The position numbers and the translations under genes are program-made. A DNA stretch of 48,283 nt from an uncultured Elusimicrobiales bacterium (GTDB lineage Bacteria > Elusimicrobiota > Elusimicrobia > Elusimicrobiales > Elusimicrobiaceae): positions 1 to 48,283 of the forward strand of contig CALUUY010000005.1 of assembly GCA_944324095.1 (NCBI GenBank), in the 5' to 3' direction. How positions within the stretch are numbered: position 1 is the first letter of the stretch; each line of letters opens with the position of its first letter. The notes beneath the pieces are model-generated. The model did no database searches. It was not told the origin of the DNA and saw only the letters and a list, made by a program, of their open reading frames with translations. Below are positions 21,543 through 28,765 of the stretch, in pieces.

Positions 21543-23603
21543 CTATTTGCTGTAAAGCTGTTCTTCCAGCAGTTTAATTTGATGTTCCAGCTCCTGCATA
21601 CGTTCGGCTTTGCATTTGGGGCATTCAAAATGTTCGCCTTCAATGTAGCCGCATTTGGGGCAGACGCTGAACGTAGGCGTGATGGAAAAATACGGTAAAG
21701 TGTATTTTTCGCACACGGTTTTGATGAATTTCTTCATCGCTTCCAAATCTTTTATTCTTTCCCCGGTAAAGATGTGCTGTACCGTGCCGCCGGTGTATTT
21801 GGCTTGAATGGTGCTTTGCAAGTCAAGCATTTCAAATACGTCGTCCGTATAGTTTACAGGCAGCTGGGAAGAGTTGGTATAGAACGGCTGATGCCCTTGT
21901 TTGTATAAGGCTTCGTTGGCGCAGATAATTTCTGGGTAGCGTTCTTTATCCAGTTTGGCCAAACGGTAAGAGGTACCTTCGGCCGGGGTGGCTTCCAAGT
22001 TGTAGTTGTTGCCAGTTTCTTCCTGAAATTTTACTAAGGTTTCACGCATAAACGTAAGCGTTTTTTCGGCAAAGGCGCGGCCTTTTTCCGTACCGATGTC
22101 TTCCCCAATTAAGTTGATGGAAGCTTCGTTTAAGCCCACCAAGCCAATGGTGGAGAAGTGGTTCTTCCAGTATTCGTTAAAGCGCTGTTTGATGGTGCGC
22201 AGGTAAAAACTCATATACGGATACAAATTACCGGCGGTAAAACGTTCAATAACTTTACGTTTAATTTCCAAGCTGGTTTTGGCCACTTCCATCCGGTCTT
22301 TTAAGTTTTTAAAGAATTCATCTTCATCTTTAGACAAATATCCCAAACGCGGCAAGTTGATGGTTACTACGCCAATGGAACCCGTAAGCGGAGCAGAACC
22401 GAATAACCCGCCGCCGCGTTTTCTAAGTTCGCGGTTGTCGATACGCAACCGGCAGCACATAGAACGGGCATCTTCCGGGTTCATATCGGAATTGATGAAG
22501 TTTGCAAAATACGGGATACCGTACTTAGCCGTCATTTCCCACAGGGGGGTAAGTTTGGGGTTGTCCCAGTCAAAATCTTTGGTGATGTTGTAGGTGGGGA
22601 TAGGGAACGTAAACACGCGGCCCTTGGCGTCACCGGCCAGCATTACTTCGCAGAAGGCGCGGTTGAGCATATCCATTTCGGCCTGGAATTCCCCATACGT
22701 TTTGTCCTGCAGTTTGCCGCCAATAATGACCGGCTGGTCTTTGTAATAAGACGGCACGGTCAAATCCAACGTTAAGTTGGTAAACGGCGTTTGGAACCCT
22801 ACACGGGTAGGTACGTTTACGTTAAATAAAAACTCCTGCAAGGCCTGTTTTACTTCTTCATAAGTTAATTTATCGTAATAGATAAACGGCGCTAGTAAGG
22901 TATCAAAATTGCTAAAAGCCTGCGCGCCGGCGCTTTCGCCCTGCAACGTATAGAAAAAGTTTACTACTTGGCCCAAAGCGGTGCGTAAGTGTTTGGCGGG
23001 TTTACTTTCTGCTTTACCCACCACGCCTTTAAAACCGCTTAACAGCAAGTCTTGCAAATCCCAGCCGACGCAGTATGCACCCAACAGGCCCAAGTCGTGC
23101 AAATGGAAATCACCTTCCGAATGCATACGGCGTACATTTTCCGGATAAATCTTATTTAACCAATATACTTTGCTGATTTCGGAAGAAATATAGTTGTTAA
23201 GCCCCTGCAAGGAATACCCCATATTGCTGTTTTCGTTTACTTGCCAGTCAATCTTTTGCAGGTATTGATCTACTAAATCTACGTTAAATTTGGACGAAAT
23301 TTCACGCATACGGGCGTGCTGATCGCGGTACAGGATGTAGGCTTTAGCCGTTTTATGGTGGTTAGAGGTAAGCAATACGTCTTCCACAATATCCTGTACG
23401 TTTTCCACGTTGGGGATGGTGTCCGCATAAAGTTGTTGGATAATGTTTATGGCGCGGATAGTCAGTTTTTTTGCGGTTTCTAGGTCAAACTCTCCGGTAG
23501 CTTCTGCCGCTTTTGCAATGGCCTTAGTAATCTTTTTGGGGTCAAAAGGTTGGGTAGAACCATCCCTTTTGACAATACTGGTGATGACTTCTGCGTTTTC
23601 CAT
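21543..23603 (-). CDS. nrdD: Anaerobic (class III) ribonucleoside-triphosphate reductase, catalytic part lacking the glycyl-radical tail
   Basis: 686 residues. The N-terminal ATP-cone (about 1-95, VKRDGSTQPFDPKKI) senses dATP/ATP, followed by the ten-stranded barrel with NLPRLGY and LRKRGGGLFG. Near the C-terminus are the zinc finger cysteines CPKCGYIEGEHFECPKC. In usual NrdD this finger is followed directly by the radical glycine loop, but here the protein ends with a helix (ERMQELEHQIKLLEEQLYSK). The missing loop is encoded separately at 21216-21416. The ATG at 23603 is preferred to a TTG 33 nt upstream. It makes dNTPs in the absence of oxygen. First gene of the nrdD cluster. Confidence 0.95.
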   Translation of the reverse strand: MENAEVITSIVKRDGSTQPFDPKKITKAIAKAAEATGEFDLETAKKLTIRAINIIQQLYADTIPNVENVQDIVEDVLLTSNHHKTAKAYILYRDQHARMREISSKFNVDLVDQYLQKIDWQVNENSNMGYSLQGLNNYISSEISKVYWLNKIYPENVRRMHSEGDFHLHDLGLLGAYCVGWDLQDLLLSGFKGVVGKAESKPAKHLRTALGQVVNFFYTLQGESAGAQAFSNFDTLLAPFIYYDKLTYEEVKQALQEFLFNVNVPTRVGFQTPFTNLTLDLTVPSYYKDQPVIIGGKLQDKTYGEFQAEMDMLNRAFCEVMLAGDAKGRVFTFPIPTYNITKDFDWDNPKLTPLWEMTAKYGIPYFANFINSDMNPEDARSMCCRLRIDNRELRKRGGGLFGSAPLTGSIGVVTINLPRLGYLSKDEDEFFKNLKDRMEVAKTSLEIKRKVIERFTAGNLYPYMSFYLRTIKQRFNEYWKNHFSTIGLVGLNEASINLIGEDIGTEKGRAFAEKTLTFMRETLVKFQEETGNNYNLEATPAEGTSYRLAKLDKERYPEIICANEALYKQGHQPFYTNSSQLPVNYTDDVFEMLDLQSTIQAKYTGGTVQHIFTGERIKDLEAMKKFIKTVCEKYTLPYFSITPTFSVCPKCGYIEGEHFECPKCKAERMQELEHQIKLLEEQLYSK

Positions 23604-23764
23604 AATATTTTCCAATCCTAGGTATCCGCTGCGCAAACAATTTATGCGCCCCCTCTCCCCGGCCCGTTCCCCGTGGCCGGAGGCGTTTTTAGAAGGTGTT
23701 GTAATGAAATAAAAAAGCGAAAAAACTTGTTCTTAAAGGATGTTTAAAAACAGGCTAAGAAACA

Positions 23765-23792
23765 TTATTATTTATAAAAAAGGGTTTGTCAA
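23765..23792 (-). promoter_or_regulatory. Candidate nrdD promoter
   Basis: On the minus strand, TTGACA (23787-23792, perfect consensus), a 16-bp spacer and TAATAA (23765-23770). Transcription would start near 23758 and leave a 5' leader of about 155 nt. Confidence 0.6.
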
Positions 23793-23989
23793 ACATAAGT
23801 TTAAAATAGGTTAAAACGGGTTTTGTTTTTGCTTAAAAAATAGTTAAAATCCGTTTACCAGGCGGTAGGTAAAGCGCGGTCAAAAGTTGTAGCTCAAAAC
23901 CCCGTTTTTGGTTTGTTCTCTTCTAAAAAATAAAAAAGGAGCTATGGGCCCAGAATTAAAAATAGGTCTTTTTTCTTTTTTTAACCCCC

Positions 23990-24018
23990 TTGACGCTTTG
24001 GCGTGAAACTGATTTAAT
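23990..24018 (+). promoter_or_regulatory. Candidate promoter of the DUF948-like gene
   Basis: TTGACG (23990-23995), a 17-bp spacer and TTTAAT (24013-24018). Confidence 0.6.
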
Positions 24019-24041
24019 TTAAAAAAAGAAAAGGGGGCCTT

Positions 24042-24299
24042 ATGGATTTTTATCAATGGTGTGTTTTAGTTGCCGTGGTGGCATTTGTGGTAATGGTGTT
24101 TTTTGTGGTGCGTACGATGATTCAGCTGTACCGCACGGCCGAATCGGTGGAGTATTTGACCGTGGTGACCGCTGAAAATGTGGAAAAAACCCGCCCGGCG
24201 TTTGATTTAGTGGAAAATGTCTCCACCTTGTTGGACAGCACCTTCTACCGCGCCATGAAATTAGGGGTGGATTTAGTAAACAAATACCGCAAGCGCTAA
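24042..24299 (+). CDS. Small single-pass membrane protein, DUF948-like
   Basis: 85 residues: an N-terminal helix (VLVAVVAFVVMVFFVVRTMIQLY) followed by a heptad-patterned cytoplasmic or periplasmic helix (TAESVEYLTVVTAENVEKTRPAFDLVENVSTLLDSTF) and a basic end. This is the layout of DUF948 proteins found in many bacteria, and the match is by eye. Function unknown; these are often associated with envelope stress or cell division. AAAAGGGGG ribosome site, own promoter and strong terminator. Confidence 0.65.
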   Translation: MDFYQWCVLVAVVAFVVMVFFVVRTMIQLYRTAESVEYLTVVTAENVEKTRPAFDLVENVSTLLDSTFYRAMKLGVDLVNKYRKR

Positions 24300-24315
24300 A
24301 GGTTTGTTTTATTGT

Positions 24316-24345
24316 AAAGGCCCGCGTATCACGCGGGCCTTTTTC
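24316..24345 (+). terminator. Intrinsic terminator of the DUF948-like gene
   Basis: AAAGGCCCGCG-TATCA-CGCGGGCCTTT with a T run. Confidence 0.9.
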
Positions 24346-24379
24346 GTTTTAACAGAAGGGTTTAGGCTTTTGCGCGGCC

Positions 24380-24853
24380 TTAACGGTTAAGCAGGTAAAA
24401 AGCGGCATTTAAATAAGCCGCAAACCCCAGCCACGCGGTATAAGGCAGCATTAACCAGGCTGTTTTTTTATGCTTGGGCAGCAATTCTTTTTGCAGCCAC
24501 AATACTTGGGCTATCATTACTAATAGCAGCACCAAAGCCGGCCCCAGTTTATGCAGTTCAAAAAACAAGGGTGTCCATAAACTGTTTAGTACAAGTTGTA
24601 TAATAAAAAGAGAGAAAAGCTTTTTTTGTGAACGATACCCTTGTTTAAAAATCAGCCAGGCGCATGTTCCCAGCAGCAAGTACAATATCCCCCACGCCAG
24701 GCCAAACACGGCATCCGGTGGGTTTAAAGGCGGCAGAGTTAAGGCGTGATACCACTGCAAATTGGCCTTTACGGCCGGGGCCCCTACTAAGCCGGGCAGC
24801 TGGCACAGCGCCAGCCAAAACAACAAGTGCAGAACTTGGATTATTCTTTTCAT
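24380..24853 (-). CDS. tspO: TspO/MBR-family tryptophan-rich membrane protein
   Basis: 157 residues with five membrane helices, the family's fixed topology. Conserved landmarks: LPPLNPPDAVFGLAWGILYL (the P-x3-FG-x2-W-x2-LY core), a GTCAWLIF helix, LNSLWTPLFF, and LPYTAWLGFAAYLNAAFYLLN at the end. Family members bind porphyrins or cholesterol and affect oxidative or light responses; the ligand here is unknown. ATG 24853 is used (the in-frame TTG upstream is a weaker choice); there is no ribosome site. Divergent from accB and apparently monocistronic. Confidence 0.92.
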   Translation of the reverse strand: MKRIIQVLHLLFWLALCQLPGLVGAPAVKANLQWYHALTLPPLNPPDAVFGLAWGILYLLLGTCAWLIFKQGYRSQKKLFSLFIIQLVLNSLWTPLFFELHKLGPALVLLLVMIAQVLWLQKELLPKHKKTAWLMLPYTAWLGFAAYLNAAFYLLNR

Positions 24854-24932
24854 ATCAAGCAAGTTAGCATTTTTTGGCGGGTTTGGCTGAAAGAGAAAAT
24901 GATTAGACCCGGGTGCGAAGGGCGCATAAAAA

Positions 24933-24941
24933 TGGTAAAAT
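24933..24941 (+). promoter_or_regulatory. Extended -10 promoter of the accB operon
   Basis: TGGTAAAAT, a TG-n extended -10 box. The same 15-mer AAAATGGTAAAATAA occurs in front of rlmN at 35538-35552. Confidence 0.5.
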
Positions 24942-24979
24942 AAAAAATAAGATTTTTAAGTTATCAACCAGAGGAAACC

Positions 24980-25354
24980 ATGGATACAAAGTTAATTAAA
25001 GAAGTGACCGATTGGCTTAAAACTACTGATTTGGCTGAATTTTGTTATGAAAAAGACGGAGACTCCATTGAAGTAAAAACCAAAGAAGCCTTGCCCGAAC
25101 CGGCAAAGTTTACTTGCTCTCTTTCTGCGGTATGTGCGCCGGCTATCGGCATTTACAAAACGGCCGCCAAGGGTAAAAATCTGGTTTTAAAAGAAGGCGA
25201 CAGTGTAAAAGAAGGGGATTCTTTGGGCGTGGTGGAAAGCGTTTCCAAACAGCATCCTGTTACGGCGCCGGTGTCTGGCAAGCTGCGCGTAATTGCGGCC
25301 GAAGACAGTAAACCGGTGGAATTTAACCAGCCTTTGTTTTTTATTGAACCCTAG
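24980..25354 (+). CDS. accB: Biotin carboxyl carrier protein (BCCP)-like, shifted biotin motif
   Basis: 124 residues. Short N-terminal domain, then a lipoyl/biotinyl fold (about 47-124: CAPAIGIYKTAAKGK...LKEGDSVKEGDSLGVVE...TAPVSGKL...VEFNQPLFFIEP), which aligns without gaps with E. coli AccB. The biotin loop, normally E-A-M-K-M or E-S-M-K-L, reads E86-S-V-S89-K90: the biotin lysine position is Ser and a Lys stands one residue later. Short total length (E. coli 156). It lies 11 bp before accC, so it should carry carboxybiotin for acetyl-CoA carboxylase. If BirA needs the canonical motif, biotinylation is doubtful. AGAGGAAA ribosome site. Confidence 0.8.
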   Translation: MDTKLIKEVTDWLKTTDLAEFCYEKDGDSIEVKTKEALPEPAKFTCSLSAVCAPAIGIYKTAAKGKNLVLKEGDSVKEGDSLGVVESVSKQHPVTAPVSGKLRVIAAEDSKPVEFNQPLFFIEP

Positions 25355-25365
25355 GAGCGCTGTTT

Positions 25366-26757
25366 ATGACTGCCAAAGTAACCATTACTCCCTTTAAAAA
25401 AGTTTTAATTGCAAACCGTGGCGAAATTGCTTTGCGTGTTATTCGCACGCTGCGGGAAATGAACATCAAGTCCGTAGCTATTTATTCAGAGGCGGATCGC
25501 AACTCTTTGCACGTGCGTATGGCGGATGAAGCTGTTTGTATTGGTGCGGCGCCGTCTTCTATGAGTTATTTGGATATAGACGCAGTAGTAACCGCGGCCA
25601 AGGTAACAGGGGCGGACGCGGTTCACCCCGGTTATGGCTTTTTATCTGAGAATGCGGATTTTGCCCGCGCTGTAACCAAAGCGGGGCTGGTGTTTATCGG
25701 GCCGACGGCTGAGGCTATTGAAATGTTAGGTGTTAAATCCACCGCGCGTGAGATTGCTTTAAAAGGCGGGGTGCCCATAACGCCCGGTTCTGACGGTGTA
25801 GTAGGTAAAAACTATCACGAAGTGGCCCGCAAAATTGGCTTTCCTATTATGATTAAAGCCGCCTTGGGCGGCGGCGGGAAAGGTATGCGCGAGTGTTTGC
25901 GCGAAGAAGACCTTGACCGTATGATGAAAACCGCTCAGGGTGAAGCTAAAGCCAACTTTGGCGACGACCGTATGTATTTTGAAAAGTTGGTTTTAAACCC
26001 GCGCCATATTGAAGTGCAAATGGCGGCCGACAATTACGGCAACGTGGTGGCCTTTGCCGAGCGCGACTGCAGTATGCAGCGCCGTCACCAAAAATTGGTG
26101 GAGGAATCACCCTCTCCGTTTGTGGACGAAGCCACCCGCGCCAAATTGCAGGAAGCTGCCTGCCGCTTAGCCAAAGCCGCCAATTACCGCGGTGTAGGTA
26201 CGGTGGAATTTTTAATGGCGCAGAATAAAGAATTTTATTTTATGGAAGTAAACACCCGCCTGCAGGTGGAGCACCCGGTAACGGAATCCGTTTGCGGGTA
26301 TGATTTGGTAAAAATGCAAATCCAAATAGCCCAGGGTGAGCCACTGCACGTGACGCAAAAAGAAGCCGGTGCGGTAAAATGCCACGCCATTGAACACCGC
26401 ATAAATGCTGAAAACAGCGAACTTAATTTTACTCCCTGCCCCGGTACCATTACGGAATGGATTCCGGCCGGCGGTTTGGGGGTACGGGTGGATAGCCACG
26501 TATATACGGGGTACACCATTCCCAGCTATTATGACAGCCTGATTGCCAAATTGATTGTAACGGCGCCGGACAGAGAAAAACTGTTAAACCGCTGCCGCCG
26601 TTGCTTGGGCGAATTTAAAATTGGCGGGGTGGAAACCACCATTCCTTTTCATCAAAAAATAGTAAACAACCCGGATTTTGTAGCCGGGAATATGGATACC
26701 GGCCTGATTGAACGTATGATGGCCGAGGACAAAAAAGCCAGTGAAAGCAAAAAATAA
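25366..26757 (+). CDS. accC: Acetyl-CoA carboxylase, biotin carboxylase subunit
   Basis: 463 residues. Pre-ATP-grasp domain (KVLIANRGEIALRVIRTLRE, about 12-31), ATP-grasp domain with glycine-rich loop KAALGGGGKGMR and ligands in MEVNTRLQVEHPVTE, then the biotin carboxylase C-terminal domain (about 345-455). This is the full-length, intact enzyme. It uses ATP and bicarbonate to carboxylate BCCP-bound biotin, feeding malonyl-CoA to fatty acid synthesis. A related reaction (other acyl-CoA carboxylases) is possible. Overlaps the end region of rfaE2. The CT subunits accA/accD are not here. Confidence 0.93.
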   Translation: MTAKVTITPFKKVLIANRGEIALRVIRTLREMNIKSVAIYSEADRNSLHVRMADEAVCIGAAPSSMSYLDIDAVVTAAKVTGADAVHPGYGFLSENADFARAVTKAGLVFIGPTAEAIEMLGVKSTAREIALKGGVPITPGSDGVVGKNYHEVARKIGFPIMIKAALGGGGKGMRECLREEDLDRMMKTAQGEAKANFGDDRMYFEKLVLNPRHIEVQMAADNYGNVVAFAERDCSMQRRHQKLVEESPSPFVDEATRAKLQEAACRLAKAANYRGVGTVEFLMAQNKEFYFMEVNTRLQVEHPVTESVCGYDLVKMQIQIAQGEPLHVTQKEAGAVKCHAIEHRINAENSELNFTPCPGTITEWIPAGGLGVRVDSHVYTGYTIPSYYDSLIAKLIVTAPDREKLLNRCRRCLGEFKIGGVETTIPFHQKIVNNPDFVAGNMDTGLIERMMAEDKKASESKK

Positions 26758-26761
26758 AATA

Positions 26762-27205
26762 ATGGGGCGGCGCACGCTCAAAAAATTTGTGGAAGAGCAG
26801 CGCGCGCAAGGCCGCAAAATAGTGTTTACCAACGGGTGTTTTGATATTTTACACGCGGGGCACGTGAGTGTGCTGGAGTTTTCGCGTGCAAAAGGGGACG
26901 TGCTGGTAGTAGGCATGAACAGTGATGAGTCCGTACGGCGCTTAAAAGGGCCCACCCGCCCGGTAAACACGCAGGCGGACAGAGCTTTGGTACTGGCGGC
27001 GTTGGAGAGTGTGTCCGCCGTATGTATTTTTGAAGAAGACACACCGTACAATTTGATTAAACTTGTTCAGCCGGACGTACTTGTGAAAGGGGGGGACTAT
27101 AAACCTTCCGAAATAGTCGGGCGCGAGTTTGCAAAAAAAGTGGTTCGTTTTGCCCTTTTGAAAGGCCGTTCCACCACCAATATTATTAAAAAGGTAAGTA
27201 AATAA
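26762..27205 (+). CDS. rfaE2: D-glycero-beta-D-manno-heptose 1-phosphate adenylyltransferase-type protein
   Basis: About 147 residues from ATG 26762 (an overlapping GTG start at 26741, 17 bp inside accC, would add seven residues). A stand-alone nucleotidyltransferase with FTNGCFDILHAGHVSVLEFSR, whose H-x-GH motif binds ATP, and GMNSDESVRRLKGPTRPVN and VKGGDY later. It makes ADP-heptose for the LPS inner core. The first enzyme domain (RfaE1 kinase) is not fused, as in bacteria with split HldE. It lies in a lipid and envelope operon (acc genes, spt). The ending KGRSTTNIIKK matches the family's GYSTTAII. Confidence 0.85.
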   Translation: MGRRTLKKFVEEQRAQGRKIVFTNGCFDILHAGHVSVLEFSRAKGDVLVVGMNSDESVRRLKGPTRPVNTQADRALVLAALESVSAVCIFEEDTPYNLIKLVQPDVLVKGGDYKPSEIVGREFAKKVVRFALLKGRSTTNIIKKVSK

Positions 27206-27268
27206 GGCCGGGCACGCTGTGCTGTATGGCGCGGGCGGGCTTGGCTTTTTGCCAAAGGGATAGATAAA

Positions 27269-28459
27269 ATGTCTGATATTTTTGAGAAATGCAGAAATTA
27301 TAAAGACGCCAAATTGGCTATGCGTATGGGTATTTACGGCTATTTCCAGCCGTTGGAATCTGCGCAAGGGCCGGAAGTGGTTATCGGCGGCAAAACGTAT
27401 ATTATGGCCGGTTCCAATAACTACTTGGGTTTGGCTAATGACCCGGAAATGAAAAAAGCTGCTGCAGAAGCTGCTTTAAAATACGGTACCGGTTGTGCCG
27501 GTTCCCGCTTTTTGAACGGGAACACCAAAGCCGCTGATGAATTGGAACAGCGCATTGCGCGCTTTAAGCGCAAACAGGCGGGGTTGATTTTTTCCACCGG
27601 GTACCAGATGAACTTGGGGGTTGTATCCTGCTTGCTCAAAAAAGGCGATTATGCCATTGTGGATAAATTAGACCACGCCAGCATTTTGGACGGGGTAAAA
27701 CTGTCCGAAGGTGAAATGGTGCGTTTTAGACACAATGATATGGCGGATTTGGAACGCGTCCTCTCTAAACTGCCGGAAGAAGCCGGTAAATTGATTATTG
27801 TGGACGGCGTATTTAGTATGGAAGGGGACATCTGCCCCTTGCCCGACATTGTAAAAATCGGCAAAAAATACGGGGCGCGTATTATTGTGGATGACGCCCA
27901 CGCCACGGGTATTATCGGCAAAACGGGCCGCGGCACCTGCGAGTATTTCGGCCTAGAAAACGGCGAGGTGGACTTGGTGGTGGGCACCTGCTCTAAAACT
28001 TTTGCCACGGTGGGCGGCTTTGTAGTGGGGGATGAAGACATTATCCATTATATCCGCCACAATGCCCGCAGCCAAATTTTTTCTGCGGCTTTGCCTCCGG
28101 CTTCTGTTGCCTCCATCACCAAAGCGTTGGAACTTATTGAAAACGATACTTCCCGCCGGGATAATTTATTCCGCTTAACGGATAAATTAAAAGCCGGTTT
28201 GCGCGAATTAGGTTTTGATTTGGGCCACAGCACGACGCCTGTTATTCCGGTGCACGTAGGCAGCAACGAAAACTGCTTTAAGATGTGGCGCTCGTTGCAC
28301 GAGCAAGGCATCTTTTCTAACCCGGTGGTTAGCCCGGCTGTGCCTCCAGGCCAGGCGCTTATGCGTCTTACGCTGATGGCCACGCATACGGATGAACACG
28401 TTGAAAAAATCATCCAAGCGTTTGCCCAAGCGGGGCGTGAGGTTGGCATAATAAAATAA
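27269..28459 (+). CDS. spt: Serine palmitoyltransferase-like alpha-oxoamine synthase
   Basis: 396 residues, PLP fold type I. Key residues: H136 (DKLDHASILDG, stacking on PLP), D209 and H211 (VDDAHATG), K243 (GTCSKTFATVGG, Schiff base). The lead YGYFQPLESAQGPEVVIGG and MAGSNNYLGL are typical of bacterial serine palmitoyltransferases (Bacteroides, Sphingomonas) rather than Kbl (2-amino-3-ketobutyrate ligase) or BioF, though these are close relatives. It would condense serine with a long acyl thioester to 3-ketosphinganine. In the same operon as acc and rfaE2, with a YghO-like acyltransferase just beyond; see that entry. Kbl activity cannot be excluded. Confidence 0.78.
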   Translation: MSDIFEKCRNYKDAKLAMRMGIYGYFQPLESAQGPEVVIGGKTYIMAGSNNYLGLANDPEMKKAAAEAALKYGTGCAGSRFLNGNTKAADELEQRIARFKRKQAGLIFSTGYQMNLGVVSCLLKKGDYAIVDKLDHASILDGVKLSEGEMVRFRHNDMADLERVLSKLPEEAGKLIIVDGVFSMEGDICPLPDIVKIGKKYGARIIVDDAHATGIIGKTGRGTCEYFGLENGEVDLVVGTCSKTFATVGGFVVGDEDIIHYIRHNARSQIFSAALPPASVASITKALELIENDTSRRDNLFRLTDKLKAGLRELGFDLGHSTTPVIPVHVGSNENCFKMWRSLHEQGIFSNPVVSPAVPPGQALMRLTLMATHTDEHVEKIIQAFAQAGREVGIIK

Positions 28460-28474
28460 ATTTATCAGATGACA

Positions 28475-28511
28475 AAACCCCATTTTAAATTTTAAAATTA
28501 AAATGGGGTTT
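28475..28511 (+). terminator. Intrinsic terminator after spt
   Basis: A perfect 14-bp stem (AAACCCCATTTTAA / TTAAAATGGGGTTT). The loop is A/T only and a weak T tail follows. Confidence 0.7.
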
Positions 28512-28522
28512 ATAAAAATATA

Positions 28523-28753
28523 ATGAATTTTTTAATAGTTATAGGAAATTTATTGTTTCTTTTTGTTTTATCAAGACTACTTAAAGCTTCTACAATGAGA
28601 GGAGCTATTAATGTTTGTAGCGTTTTATTGGTAATAATATTTTTAAGTGCTTGTTTGATTCCTTCTCCATGGAATTGGGTCGTTGGTGTGTGGGCTGGTA
28701 TTGATATTGTTTTGGTCTTAGATTATGTAGGCCAAGATAAGAATGATGAATAA
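28523..28753 (+). CDS. Small AT-rich membrane protein, unknown
   Basis: 76 residues with two predicted helices (FLIVIGNLLFLFVLSRLL, INVCSVLLVIIFLSACLIP) and an acidic end. The coding sequence is far more AT-rich than both neighbours, as if inserted between spt and the acyltransferase. There is no ribosome site; TATAAA (28511-28516) is exactly 6 nt from the ATG, just behind the spt terminator, so a leaderless transcript is possible. No family recognised. Confidence 0.5.
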   Translation: MNFLIVIGNLLFLFVLSRLLKASTMRGAINVCSVLLVIIFLSACLIPSPWNWVVGVWAGIDIVLVLDYVGQDKNDE

Positions 28754-28765
28754 AGTGGGCAAATT

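Larger units (their letters stand above)
23604..24041. other. Long AT-rich divergent intergenic region with the nrdD leader
   Basis: 438 bp without a gene. It contains a GC-rich hairpin (23655-23682, CTCCCCGGCC / GGCCGGAG) within the nrdD leader, the nrdD promoter at 23765-23792, an AT-rich middle, and a plus-strand promoter at 23990-24018. No NrdR-box palindrome or cobalamin riboswitch consensus was recognised. Confidence 0.5.
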
